Notes: generated from the letters alone by a model not told the origin. A stretch of 64,000 nucleotides of DNA from an uncultured Anaerolineae bacterium (GCA_903875215.1 CAIQVH010000032.1:1-64000), one strand, 5' to 3'. Positions 53,003 through 60,980 are shown, numbered from the stretch's first letter. Numbers and translations are program-made.

Positions 53003-53272
53003 CTAGCGGGGCCGCAAATTTTTCCAGGCCGATTCTGCGTCCGGGATCTCCATCGCTGCTCGGCGCAGCATTTCAAAACTGTGCTCGATGAGCAAGTCCA
53101 ACTGCTCATCTGCAAGCTCCTGCCCGGCCTCCTCGGCCTCGATGGATTTGATCAGCGCACGGCGCATACCGCTGGCGCGCCGCGCCCAGATAGAATCGAC
53201 CGAGAGCCGTTCCATGCGCGCCGCCAGCAGGCGGATCAGGTTCATGCGGGCGTTGGAAGACATGGGTTTCAC
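53003..53272 (-). CDS. Small hypothetical protein, 89 aa
   Basis: Helical, acidic in the second half (SIEAEEAGQELADEQLDLLIEH), with basic first part (NARMNLIRLLAARMERL). Unknown function. The start is GTG 53272, overlapping the lipoprotein stop by 4 bases (GTGA); the ATG at 53263 is an alternative. No strong ribosome site, so translation may depend on coupling to the upstream gene. Confidence 0.65.
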   Translation of the reverse strand: MKPMSSNARMNLIRLLAARMERLSVDSIWARRASGMRRALIKSIEAEEAGQELADEQLDLLIEHSFEMLRRAAMEIPDAESAWKNLRPR

Positions 53273-54039
53273 TGACAGGTGGCGGTCACTGCGCTGCTGC
53301 GGGCCTGCTGCCCAAGCGCATTGTAGACTTCGATCACGTAGCTGAGCGACTGCCCCGCGCTGACGAAAGCCACCTCGGAAAAGGTGGTGGTATCGGGCCC
53401 GAGGGTGGCCACCTGCCCCTCGTTGCGGTAGATGTTGTAGCCGCTTTCGTTCCGGTTTGTATCGGTCCAGGCCAGGCTGATGGTCACATCGCTGCCGCCA
53501 GGGGCGAAGGCGCAGGTGTAGCTCCAGTCCTTCCAGGCCGGGGCTTTGAGCGGTTCGGGAGTGGGGGTTGGCGGGGCGGTCATTGTTGGCAGCAGGTGCA
53601 GACTGCCGCTGGCTTCTGTATAATCGCCGGCCACCCAGCAGGCGCCCTCGCCGTTGGGGTTTTGGATGATCCAGTAATTGCCTTGTTCGGCCTTGCCGAG
53701 GATGGGCGCTTTTTGGCCGCTGCGTACCACCGTGCGGATTTCGTAGCCGGTGCCGGGGCCAAGGCGGCAGTTGGTATCGCCGGTGAAGCGCGCCAGCGGG
53801 GGTTCAAAGGTGGGGGTCAATGTGGGGGTGGTTGTTCCGGTTGGGGTGCGGGTGGTGGTGAGGGCCGGGGTTGGGCTGGCGGCTGAAGGCGGCGTACCCA
53901 GGGCGGACAGGGTTTGAGCGGCGATGGTGCCCACCAGCGCGGGATCAGGCGTCGGCGGCGCGATGGGCAGGTTGCAGGCTGCCAGGAGAAGAATCAGCAG
54001 TGCGGATGTGGTCAACAGGGCAAGCGGGCGCATGTTCAT
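53269..54039 (-). CDS. Lipoprotein with SH3-like and fibronectin-like domains
   Basis: 256-aa exported lipoprotein: lipobox LLAAC (Cys about 22), Pro/Thr-rich linker (about 25-80), an SH3b-like domain (NCRLGPGTGYEIRTVVRSGQ to CWVAGDYTE, about 90-140), a second Thr/Pro linker and a fibronectin III-like domain (about 175-250, WTDTNRNESGYNIYRNEG). Such SH3 and FnIII parts usually bind cell wall or polysaccharide. Overlaps the hydrolase stop by 4 bases (ATGA 54036-54039). Confidence 0.87.
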   Translation of the reverse strand: MNMRPLALLTTSALLILLLAACNLPIAPPTPDPALVGTIAAQTLSALGTPPSAASPTPALTTTRTPTGTTTPTLTPTFEPPLARFTGDTNCRLGPGTGYEIRTVVRSGQKAPILGKAEQGNYWIIQNPNGEGACWVAGDYTEASGSLHLLPTMTAPPTPTPEPLKAPAWKDWSYTCAFAPGGSDVTISLAWTDTNRNESGYNIYRNEGQVATLGPDTTTFSEVAFVSAGQSLSYVIEVYNALGQQARSSAVTATCQ

Positions 54040-55433
54040 CCGCTGATCTTGGGGTGCAGGCGTCCGCCGAGGCGCATCAGGCTGATCTGGCCGTTGGCGT
54101 CGCGCAGAAATTCGCAGCGTGCGCCCAGGCGCGGCTCATCCAGCCCGATGACGCGGTCGGTGTCGTAGAAGGCGAAGCGCACATCGGGTTCGGGCGGGTT
54201 GGGAGGGCTATCGGGGGTGGGAAATCCGCCGCGCGGGATGTCTTTGCAGCGCAGGATGCCGTTTTCGGCACTCAGCTCAAAGCTGGAGAGTGGCAGGTCG
54301 TAACGGCCGGTGTATTCGGTCAGTTCTTCCTCCGTTTTCTGAACCGTTGTTGGGCTGGGCAGGGCGGCTCCAAAGTAGATTTCCAGCACCCACTGGAGAA
54401 GTTTGTCGGTCAGGATGCCGCCTTCGTCGCTGTTGGTCAGCAGGGCCACGACAAAATTCTTTTGCGGGATGAAGTGGAGCGCCGCCTGTTGGCCATTCGT
54501 CGCGCCGCCGTGCCCGTAGATTTGCAGGTCTTCGGCCTGGCCTGGGGCGGTGTGGCGGATGAACCAGGTCAGGCCCATCTGGCCGCGCCCGCCGGCATCG
54601 ACCTGTGGGACGCGCATGGCGGCCAGGGTTTCGGCTTGCATCAGCGCCTGTCCGGCTGCGGTGGTGCCGTTGCCCATGTGGAAGTGGGCATAGCGCAGCA
54701 GGTCGCGCACGCTGGTGATGATCCCGCCCACGCAGTTCCCAGCCCGGCCAATGGCCCACGGACGCGCCACCTGCACCTTTTTGCCGACCTTCTTGTGTCC
54801 GCTGACAAAGCGGTGGGTGATCATGATGTCGTTGGGGAAGAAGAAGGTCATCTCCAGGCCGAGCGGTTCGAGCAGCAGTTCGCGCGCGGCGCGTTCATAG
54901 GGCAGGCCGGTGACGATTTCAATAATCCGCCCGGCCAGGTTGAAGCCGGTGTTGTTGTAGGACCAGGCCTGCCCGAGCGGGGTGATTTGCGGCAGTTTAC
55001 GAATTCGTTTGACCATTTTTTGCAGGGCGTCGTCGCCATCGCCAAAGGTTTCGAAGTAGTCGCCGATCCAGCCGCCGGTGTGGGTGAGCAGGTGGCGGGT
55101 GGTGAGATGTTTTTCCACCTCGTGATCAGACATTTTGAATTTGGGCAGAATCTTGCGGATGGGGGTATCCAACTCCAGCCGACCCTGTTCTACCAGGCGC
55201 ATCAGCAGGGTGCCGGTGAAGGTCTTGGTGATGGAACCGGCCTGAAACAGCGTTTCGGGGGTGACGGGGAGCGGATGTTCCAGGCTGGTTTTGCCAAACC
55301 CGGCGCTGAACTCCTGCCCATTCAGCGCCAGGCCGAGGGCGGCGCCGGGAATTTTCAGGCGTTTCATTTCTGCGCGGATTCTTTCGCAGAGCAGTTGAAA
55401 TTGCTGGTCGGGGAGCATTTCGAGCGGGAGCAT
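54036..55433 (-). CDS. Serine beta-lactamase-like hydrolase (class C/LACTB fold)
   Basis: 465-aa hydrolase with the penicillin-binding/beta-lactamase fold: SxxK is Ser67-ITK70, YxN is Tyr159-Asn160-Asn161 (YNN), and the third motif reads GHGGATNG. No signal peptide, so it is probably cytoplasmic or released by another route. A C-terminal lipocalin-like beta domain (about 360-465) follows. Could be an esterase or peptidase. ATG 55433 has AAAGGATGG; the longer frame to 55565 is rejected. Confidence 0.87.
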   Translation of the reverse strand: MLPLEMLPDQQFQLLCERIRAEMKRLKIPGAALGLALNGQEFSAGFGKTSLEHPLPVTPETLFQAGSITKTFTGTLLMRLVEQGRLELDTPIRKILPKFKMSDHEVEKHLTTRHLLTHTGGWIGDYFETFGDGDDALQKMVKRIRKLPQITPLGQAWSYNNTGFNLAGRIIEIVTGLPYERAARELLLEPLGLEMTFFFPNDIMITHRFVSGHKKVGKKVQVARPWAIGRAGNCVGGIITSVRDLLRYAHFHMGNGTTAAGQALMQAETLAAMRVPQVDAGGRGQMGLTWFIRHTAPGQAEDLQIYGHGGATNGQQAALHFIPQKNFVVALLTNSDEGGILTDKLLQWVLEIYFGAALPSPTTVQKTEEELTEYTGRYDLPLSSFELSAENGILRCKDIPRGGFPTPDSPPNPPEPDVRFAFYDTDRVIGLDEPRLGARCEFLRDANGQISLMRLGGRLHPKISG

Positions 55434-55515
55434 GGGCCATCCTTTCGGGTTGGAACTTTCGTTGCCGAGTATTGTACACCTTTCGGCCAGGGGATTAAAT
55501 GGGTTTTGTGTTAAG

Positions 55516-55551
55516 AAAAAAGCGGAAGGCTGGCCACGGCCCTTCCGCTTT
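55516..55551 (-). terminator. Terminator after the NYN gene
   Basis: AAAGCGGAAGG (55519-55529) pairs with CCTTCCGCTTT (55541-55551); T-rich tail on the minus strand. Separates the NYN gene from the hydrolase operon. Confidence 0.8.
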
Positions 55552-55571
55552 ATTGTTCTCTGCAACCGGTC

Positions 55572-56327
55572 TTATTCTTTCATCTTGACGTAGAATAGCG
55601 TGGAGCCGTCAATTTCCTGCGTTTTCATTTCGAAGTATTCCTTCAGGCTGATCACCAGCCGCGATAGCTGCCGCTGGCCATAGGTGCGCGGATCGAAGCC
55701 CGGATCCAGCTGATAGAGGGCGTTGCCCATGTGATCCAGCCGCGCCCAGCCATCTTCCTGTACGGCAATATCAAATGCTTTTTCGAGCATCGGCATTGGA
55801 TCGGGTTCTTCCTTCTCGGTCTTTTTCTTTTCCGTTGGCTTGCGGATGCGTTCTTTGGCTTTTTTCGTTTCGCTGACCAGGTTCTCGGTATAGACAAACA
55901 CATCGCAGGCGTTCACGAAGGGCTTTGGGGTTTTCTTTTCGCCGATGCCCATCACAAAAACACCCGATTCTCGGATGCGGGTTGCCAGGCGAGTGTAATC
56001 ACTGTCGCTGGAAACCAGGCACAGGCCTTCGACAACCCCGCTGTGCAGGATGTCCATCGCATCGATGATCATGGCGCTGTCGGTGGCATTTTTACCGATG
56101 GTGTAGCGGAACTGCTGGATGGGCTGAATGGCATGGAAGTTGAGCACATCCTTCCAGGAATTCATGTTGGGGGTGGTCCAGTCCCCGTAAATGCGCCGCA
56201 CGGTGACAATGCCGTATTTCCCGGCTTCTACTAACATCTGCGGCAACAGGCTCGATTGGGCATTATCGCCGTCAATCAGGATGGCAATTTTATGGCGTGC
56301 TAAGGAGGTAATTTGTTCTTCAGGCAT
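55572..56327 (-). CDS. NYN-domain (LabA/DUF88-like) protein with C-terminal OST-HTH
   Basis: 251-aa protein. Residues 12-150 are a PIN-like NYN domain with acidic metal site ILIDGDN (Asp19, Asp21, Asn22) and LVSSDSDYTRLATRI, the expected ribonuclease signature. A Lys/Glu-rich link (about 160-178) leads to a winged helix-like OST-HTH/LOTUS domain (about 180-251; GWARLDHMGNALYQLDP), which can bind RNA. RNA-processing function is likely but unproven. Has its own promoter region and terminator. Confidence 0.88.
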   Translation of the reverse strand: MPEEQITSLARHKIAILIDGDNAQSSLLPQMLVEAGKYGIVTVRRIYGDWTTPNMNSWKDVLNFHAIQPIQQFRYTIGKNATDSAMIIDAMDILHSGVVEGLCLVSSDSDYTRLATRIRESGVFVMGIGEKKTPKPFVNACDVFVYTENLVSETKKAKERIRKPTEKKKTEKEEPDPMPMLEKAFDIAVQEDGWARLDHMGNALYQLDPGFDPRTYGQRQLSRLVISLKEYFEMKTQEIDGSTLFYVKMKE

Positions 56328-56499
56328 ATATTAATTATACATGACTCTGTCAAAAAAACCTGGTTACCCGCCAATCCCTTCTCCCTCCACCTCCTCACAA
56401 CCGTGCCGCAGGCCACTTAACCGGGTTTTTCTCAGCTCGCGGGCTTTACAAAACCTTTAAGATTGCTTTATCCCCCATATATTTTCCCCCGGCCGCTTC

Positions 56500-56508
56500 T
56501 GCTAAAAT
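56500..56508 (+). promoter_or_regulatory. Extended -10 of the OmpR/BaeS-like pair
   Basis: TG-c-TAAAAT ends six bases before ATG 56515, without a Shine-Dalgarno site, so the mRNA is probably leaderless. Confidence 0.5.
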
Positions 56509-56514
56509 AGGGAC

Positions 56515-57195
56515 ATGGCTAAAATCCTGATCATTGATGACGAACCCTCGATTGTCAACCTCGTTTCTGCCTACCTTAAACCGGAAGGCTACGAGGTGTA
56601 TACCGCCACCGATGGCCCGGCCGGGCTGAAGGCGGCCAAAACCTATAAACCCGATCTGCTCGTGCTGGATATCATGTTGCCCGGCATGGATGGGCTGGAA
56701 TTGCTATCGCGCCTGCGCCGCGAATCGGAGGTGTACGTCATCTTGTTGACAGCGCGCACCGAGGAAACCGACAAAATCGTCGGCCTCTCGGTGGGAGCCG
56801 ATGACTACGTTACCAAGCCGTTCAGCCCGCGTGAGCTGGTGGCACGCATCAAGGCAGCGCTGCGCCGTCTGAATGCGGGATCCAGCCCGGGCGGAGCGGA
56901 AATTCTGTCGTTTAAGCGGGTTCGCCTCGATGCCGGCGCGCGCATGGTGACGGTGGATGATCATCCAATTGACCTCACTGCCATTGAATTTGATCTGCTT
57001 AAGGCTTTGGCCGAAAACCGCGGGCGTGTGCTGACGCGCGAACAGCTGCTCGACAAGGTTTGGGGCGGTACCTATTTTGGCGAAATGCGCGTTGTGGATG
57101 TGCATCTGGGCCATGTCCGCCAGAAATTGGGTCATGAATCCCTGATTACCACCGTGCGCGGCGTTGGTTATCGTTTCGAGGATGAGCCGCTGTGA
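56515..57195 (+). CDS. OmpR-family response regulator
   Basis: 226-aa regulator: receiver (1-120) with IDDEP, phospho-acceptor Asp52 in VLDIMLPGMDG, LLTAR and TKPFSPREL; winged-helix DNA-binding domain (about 130-226; LTAIEFDLLKALAENRGRVLTR and VVDVHLGHVRQKLG, RGVGYRFE). The gene overlaps the kinase gene by GTGA. It stands directly behind an extended -10 box. Target genes unknown. Confidence 0.95.
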   Translation: MAKILIIDDEPSIVNLVSAYLKPEGYEVYTATDGPAGLKAAKTYKPDLLVLDIMLPGMDGLELLSRLRRESEVYVILLTARTEETDKIVGLSVGADDYVTKPFSPRELVARIKAALRRLNAGSSPGGAEILSFKRVRLDAGARMVTVDDHPIDLTAIEFDLLKALAENRGRVLTREQLLDKVWGGTYFGEMRVVDVHLGHVRQKLGHESLITTVRGVGYRFEDEPL

Positions 57196-58289
57196 AATCG
57201 ATCCGGGTCAAGCTGTTACTTTCCTACCTGGTTGTGCTGGTTGTCGGTGTGCTGGTGATGGTGGCGGCGGTGCAATTTGCGGCTCCCACGGCCTATACCC
57301 GTTATATGATGAGCGAGGACGGTATGGGGATGGGCATGTCCGGGCACGGGCCGGGCCTCGGTCTGTCGAATTTTCGCGCCGGAATGTTCCTGGCCTTGGG
57401 CTACGCCATTCTGGCTGCGTTTCTGGCCGCTATTGCCGTGAGCCTGTTTTTCAGCCGTCGCATCGTTGCCCCGCTGCAAGAAATGACCAACGCCTCACAA
57501 CGCATCGCCGAAGGCCGCTATGACGAGCGCGTCGCCATCAGCGGCCAGGATGAGCTAGCCAGCCTGGGAGAAAGCTTCAACCAGATGGCTGAAAAACTCG
57601 AAACCACTGAAAGCATGCGGCGGCGCTTGCTGGGTGATGTCAGCCACGAACTGCGTACCCCGCTGACCGCCATCAAGGGCTACATGGAAGCCCTGATGGA
57701 TGGTGTTCTGCCCGCCAGCCCCGAAACCTTTGACCAGGTTCGCCGCGAAGCCGACCGCCTGAGCCGCCTGGTGGATGATTTGCAGGAACTCAGCCGGGTG
57801 GAGGCTGGAGCTTTTCCGCTGGATCTTCACCCCGTGAGCCTGTCCATGCTGGTGCAGACCACCGCCAAACGGCTTTCACCGGCCTACGAGAGCAAGAATG
57901 TCCACCTTACCCTGAACCTGCCGGCAGATCTGCCGCAGGTCCTGGCGGATGAAGACCGGCTGATCCAGGTCCTGACCAACCTGCTCGGTAACGCGCTGAT
58001 GTACACCCCCTCGTCTGGGGAAGTGACCGTGCTGGCTGAACGCGCCGGCAATGTGGTGCAGGTTCTCGTCCGCGATACTGGCCTCGGCATCCCGGCTGAG
58101 AATCTTCCCCATATTTTTGATCGCTTCTACCGCGTGGACAAATCCCGTTCGCGGCAGGCGGGAGGCGGTTCCGGTATCGGCCTGACGATTGCCCGGGCGC
58201 TTGTCGAAGCCCACGGCGGGAAGCTGAGCGCTGACTCAGGTGGCAGTGGTTTGGGTAGCACGTTTACGTTCACGGTGAAAATCGCCTGA
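57192..58289 (+). CDS. BaeS-like sensor histidine kinase with Met-rich sensor loop
   Basis: 365-aa membrane kinase. Two membrane helices (about 7-29 and 64-88) border a short extracytoplasmic loop that is very rich in Met, Gly and His (SEDGMGMGMSGHGPGLGLSN), suggestive of soft-metal (copper/silver) sensing. HAMP (about 89-140), HisKA with phospho-His152 in VSHELRTPLTA, and an ATPase domain with DNLGNAL-like N box, DTGLGIP and GGSGIGLTIA. The start is GTG. It phosphorylates the regulator encoded upstream. Confidence 0.93.
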   Translation: MKSIRVKLLLSYLVVLVVGVLVMVAAVQFAAPTAYTRYMMSEDGMGMGMSGHGPGLGLSNFRAGMFLALGYAILAAFLAAIAVSLFFSRRIVAPLQEMTNASQRIAEGRYDERVAISGQDELASLGESFNQMAEKLETTESMRRRLLGDVSHELRTPLTAIKGYMEALMDGVLPASPETFDQVRREADRLSRLVDDLQELSRVEAGAFPLDLHPVSLSMLVQTTAKRLSPAYESKNVHLTLNLPADLPQVLADEDRLIQVLTNLLGNALMYTPSSGEVTVLAERAGNVVQVLVRDTGLGIPAENLPHIFDRFYRVDKSRSRQAGGGSGIGLTIARALVEAHGGKLSADSGGSGLGSTFTFTVKIA

Positions 58290-58331
58290 AGCGGGCCACC
58301 TTACAATCAGCTTAAAACCCTCCCCAAAGAC

Positions 58332-58360
58332 TTGTAATCCATCCCGGTCTGTGTGAGAAT
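58332..58360 (+). promoter_or_regulatory. Promoter of the tandem GEMM RNA
   Basis: TTGTAA (58332-58337), 17 bases, TG-t-GAGAAT (58352-58360, extended -10). Predicted start near 58367, just before the first aptamer. Confidence 0.6.
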
Positions 58361-58377
58361 GAAATTGCACACGAGAA

Positions 58378-58457
58378 GAGGCAAAACCAGAGTAATCTGG
58401 CGACGCAAAGTCATAGGGTCAGACGAGAGTACGATTTCGCTGACAGCCTGACTGCCG
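58378..58457 (+). ncRNA. Cyclic-di-GMP-I (GEMM) aptamer, copy 1 of 3
   Basis: Elements in GEMM order: GGCAAAACC, hairpin CCAGA-GTAA-TCTGG (58387-58400, GNRA loop), GACGCAAAG (58402-58410), a P3 arm from AGGGTCAG to CTGACAGCCTGAC, and closing TGCC which pairs with GGCA. The tetraloop receptor of the P3 arm is less typical than in copies 2 and 3. Confidence 0.75.
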
Positions 58458-58459
58458 AA

Positions 58460-58539
58460 AAAAGCAAAACCGGGGAAACCCGGCGGCACAAAGCCAGAGG
58501 GTCTAAAGTCCGACTGTGACCAGGATCGCCCGGCTGCCG
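58460..58539 (+). ncRNA. Cyclic-di-GMP-I (GEMM) aptamer, copy 2 of 3
   Basis: AGCAAAACC, hairpin CCGGG-GAAA-CCCGG (58470-58483), GGCACAAAG (58485-58493; consensus GACGCAAAG differs at two places), GGGTCTAAAG receptor arm, closing CCCGGCTGCC. Copy 1 ends only two bases upstream and copy 3 begins directly behind it. Confidence 0.78.
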
Positions 58540-58632
58540 AAAAGCAAACCCGGTGAAAACCGGCGACGCAAAGCTATGGGTCTAAAATCAGTGAACCTTT
58601 AACTAGAACCTGATCAGATTGCCAGGCTGCCG
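58540..58632 (+). ncRNA. Cyclic-di-GMP-I (GEMM) aptamer, copy 3 of 3
   Basis: AAGCAAACC, hairpin CCGGT-GAAA-ACCGG (58550-58563), perfect GACGCAAAG (58565-58573), arm GGGTCTAAAATCAG with CTGATCAGATTGCC around a longer loop, closing AGGCTGCC. This is the closest copy to the consensus. The terminator lies 15 bases downstream. Confidence 0.82.
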
Positions 58633-58647
58633 AACGTGCAAAGTATC

Positions 58648-58695
58648 CCTGCCGATGGACCGTTATCGCCCAGTCCATCGGCAGGTCTTTTATTT
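58648..58695 (+). terminator. Strong terminator of the GEMM RNA
   Basis: CCTGCCGATGGAC (58648-58660) pairs with GTCCATCGGCAGG (58673-58685), followed by TCTTTTATTT. No plus-strand gene follows within several kilobases. Confidence 0.88.
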
Positions 58696-58712
58696 CCCGC
58701 GGCGGTTGGTAG

Positions 58713-58753
58713 AAAAAAACGTGGGCTGGCCTGTTTTGAGCAGGGCAGCCCAC
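58713..58753 (-). terminator. Terminator of the molybdenum hydroxylase operon
   Basis: GTGGGCTG (58721-58728) pairs with CAGCCCAC (58746-58753) with an inner CTG/CAG stem; seven T on the minus strand (58719-58713). It lies behind the large subunit gene. Confidence 0.82.
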
Positions 58754-58781
58754 ATTTGTGGTTAACTGGTCAGCGCTAGGG

Positions 58782-60980
58782 TTAGATCCGGCCCAGGCCG
58801 CGTAAAATCCTTTCGGGGGTGAGCGGAAATTCATCAAACCAGACGCCGGTGGCGTCGTAAAGAGCGGCGGTGATGGCCGGAGCGAGCGGCAGGTAGGGAA
58901 GTTCGCCTACGCCTTTTGCGCCCCATGGCCCGATTTCGACCGGCACTTCGACGAAGACTGATTCAACCTGCTCGGGGATGTCGCGCACGGTGGGGATGAG
59001 ATAAGTGCTGAACTGGTCTGTCAGCACGCGTCCGCCACGGGTGATGAAGTTTTCCTGGATGACATAGCCCTGCGCCTGGACGATTCCGCCTTCGATTTGG
59101 CCTTCAAGCAGATTGGGGTTGATGGCTTTGCCAACATCGTCGGCAGAGACGACTCGCAGCAGCCGCAGCTGGCCGGTTTCGACATCTACTTCCACTTCCA
59201 CTGCCTGGGCCACATAGGTGTACAGGAAGTTGGGCATCGAATAGCCGGTTTCCTTATCCATGGGCGTGGTGGGCGGGGCGTAGTAGACGTATTCTGCCAC
59301 GGCTGGGCGTTCTTCGCTGTTCCATTTTTCCAGCGCCTGCTCGGCCGCGCCTTTCACGGCGTTGCCCGACATGAAAGTCAGACGCGAAGCCGAAGCCGAC
59401 CCGGCGTTGCCCATGTTGAGCGTATCCATCCCGATCACATGAACTTTATCAAGCGTGACGCCGGTAACTTCGGCGGCCATTTGCGCCAGGATGGTGTGAT
59501 TGCCTTGCCCTACTTCGGCCGAGGCGCACCACAGCGTGACGGTGTCAATCTTGACCGACCCGTGGATTTCCACACGCGCCCAGCAGTTTTCTTTGTAACC
59601 AAAGCTGAAGCCGACGTTTTTGAACCCGGCGGCAAAGCCGCGACCGCGCCGCACGGCGCCCTGCCGTTGGCTGCCGATGTAATGCTCCCAGCCGAATTTT
59701 TCCAGGGCCGCCGCGGTCACTTCCAGCACCGTCGGTTTGTTGGGCGGTGGCGTACCAACTGCCAGGGTGTCGGTCTCCTTCAAGGCGTTGATGCGCCGAA
59801 ACTCGATCGGGTCCATGCCCAGTTTTTCCGCCAGCTTGTTCATCTGACCCTCGACCATGAAGGCCGCCTGTGGCGCGCCAAAGCCACGGAAGGCTGCGCC
59901 GGGCACCTGGTTGGTGTACACCCCGATCACATCCGCCTTATTGCTCGGAATGAAATACGGCCCGCTCTGAGTAATGGTGGAGTTGCCCAGCACCTTGTTG
60001 GTCGTGTACATATACGCGCCGCCATCGGCGATGAAGGTGTTCTCGGCAGCCACCAGTTTCCCGTCGCGAGTAGCTGCCCACTTGGCGCGGATCACCATCG
60101 GGTGACGCTTCCCGTGCCCGATCAGCGATTCCTGCCGGGTCCAGATAATTTTCACCGGCCGGTTCAACTTCCAGGCTGCCAGCGCCAGCACAATCTGCAC
60201 CGACATATCTTCGCGCCCGCCAAAGGCCCCGCCAATGGCCGGGTATTGGACGCGCACCTGCTCGACGGGCAGCCCCAGCGAGTGCGCGATTTGCTTCTGG
60301 TCAACATGCGTCCACTGCCCGGCCGCCTTGACCGTCAACAGACCATTTTCATCTATGTAAGCCAGACCCGCCTCCGGCTGAAGGTAGGCATGTTCCTGCG
60401 CCGGGACGCGGTACTCGCTCTCGACGATGACATCGGCCTGCGCGAAGCCTTTTTCTACATCGCCTTTGCGGATCCGGTCGAAGACGCAGATATTGCTCTG
60501 ACTGATTTCCGGGTGGAGCGGATACGCCCCCGGCTGCATCGCCGCCTCGGCATCCGTCAACACTGGCAGATCTTCATACTCCACCTCGATCAGCTTGCGG
60601 GCCTGGGCGGCAATTTCTTCGCTTTCGGCCACAATCAAGGCCACCTGGTCGCCCACAAAACGTACGATGGCTGGGTCGACCATACGTCGTTCGCCCTGCA
60701 TGCCTGGTTGAACCGGCCCGCACAGCACTGGCTGGTCGTTAATTTGTAGACCATATTCATTCACCGGCACATCGCGGGCGGTAAATACCGCCACCACACC
60801 GGTCACCTGCTCGGCCCGCGAAGTATCCAGTTTTAAAATGCGGGCATGGGGGCGCCCGGCGAACAATATCTTCATGTGAAGCATGCCCGGCATTACCAGG
60901 TCACCCGAATATTCGGTTTCCCCGGTAACCTTGCCGATGGCATCAATTCTTACAGCAGGTTGTCCTACTATGGTTGTCAT
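58782..60980 (-). CDS. Xanthine dehydrogenase-family molybdenum-binding subunit
   Basis: 732-aa large subunit of a molybdenum hydroxylase (xanthine dehydrogenase/aldehyde oxidase/CO dehydrogenase family). N-terminal a/b hammerhead domain (about 15-125; GKVTGETEYSGDLVMPGMLH) and two molybdopterin-binding domains. Motifs: GGAFGGREDM, VPGAAFRGFGAPQ, and the catalytic Glu in AKGVGELPYLPLAPAI. The substrate channel cannot be assigned; a purine or aromatic N-heterocycle is possible. Given yqeB/yqeC nearby, it may be the selenium-dependent type. Cotranscribed with 61055 and 61496 on the minus strand. Confidence 0.92.
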   Translation of the reverse strand: MTTIVGQPAVRIDAIGKVTGETEYSGDLVMPGMLHMKILFAGRPHARILKLDTSRAEQVTGVVAVFTARDVPVNEYGLQINDQPVLCGPVQPGMQGERRMVDPAIVRFVGDQVALIVAESEEIAAQARKLIEVEYEDLPVLTDAEAAMQPGAYPLHPEISQSNICVFDRIRKGDVEKGFAQADVIVESEYRVPAQEHAYLQPEAGLAYIDENGLLTVKAAGQWTHVDQKQIAHSLGLPVEQVRVQYPAIGGAFGGREDMSVQIVLALAAWKLNRPVKIIWTRQESLIGHGKRHPMVIRAKWAATRDGKLVAAENTFIADGGAYMYTTNKVLGNSTITQSGPYFIPSNKADVIGVYTNQVPGAAFRGFGAPQAAFMVEGQMNKLAEKLGMDPIEFRRINALKETDTLAVGTPPPNKPTVLEVTAAALEKFGWEHYIGSQRQGAVRRGRGFAAGFKNVGFSFGYKENCWARVEIHGSVKIDTVTLWCASAEVGQGNHTILAQMAAEVTGVTLDKVHVIGMDTLNMGNAGSASASRLTFMSGNAVKGAAEQALEKWNSEERPAVAEYVYYAPPTTPMDKETGYSMPNFLYTYVAQAVEVEVDVETGQLRLLRVVSADDVGKAINPNLLEGQIEGGIVQAQGYVIQENFITRGGRVLTDQFSTYLIPTVRDIPEQVESVFVEVPVEIGPWGAKGVGELPYLPLAPAITAALYDATGVWFDEFPLTPERILRGLGRI

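Noticed and set aside
53871-55514. 547-codon plus-strand open frame opposite the beta-lactamase-like gene
   Set aside because: Shadow caused by codon bias; the minus-strand protein has SxxK, YxN and HGG motifs.
58378-58632. Tandem repeats of about 80 bases considered as a CRISPR or protein-coding repeat
   Set aside because: Units are nearly contiguous, differ in detail but keep RNA stems and GEMM core; no uniform spacer and no open frame.
59097-60749. 550-codon plus-strand open frame opposite the Mo-hydroxylase large subunit
   Set aside because: Antisense shadow of a clear 732-aa protein with family motifs; no ribosome site or known fold.
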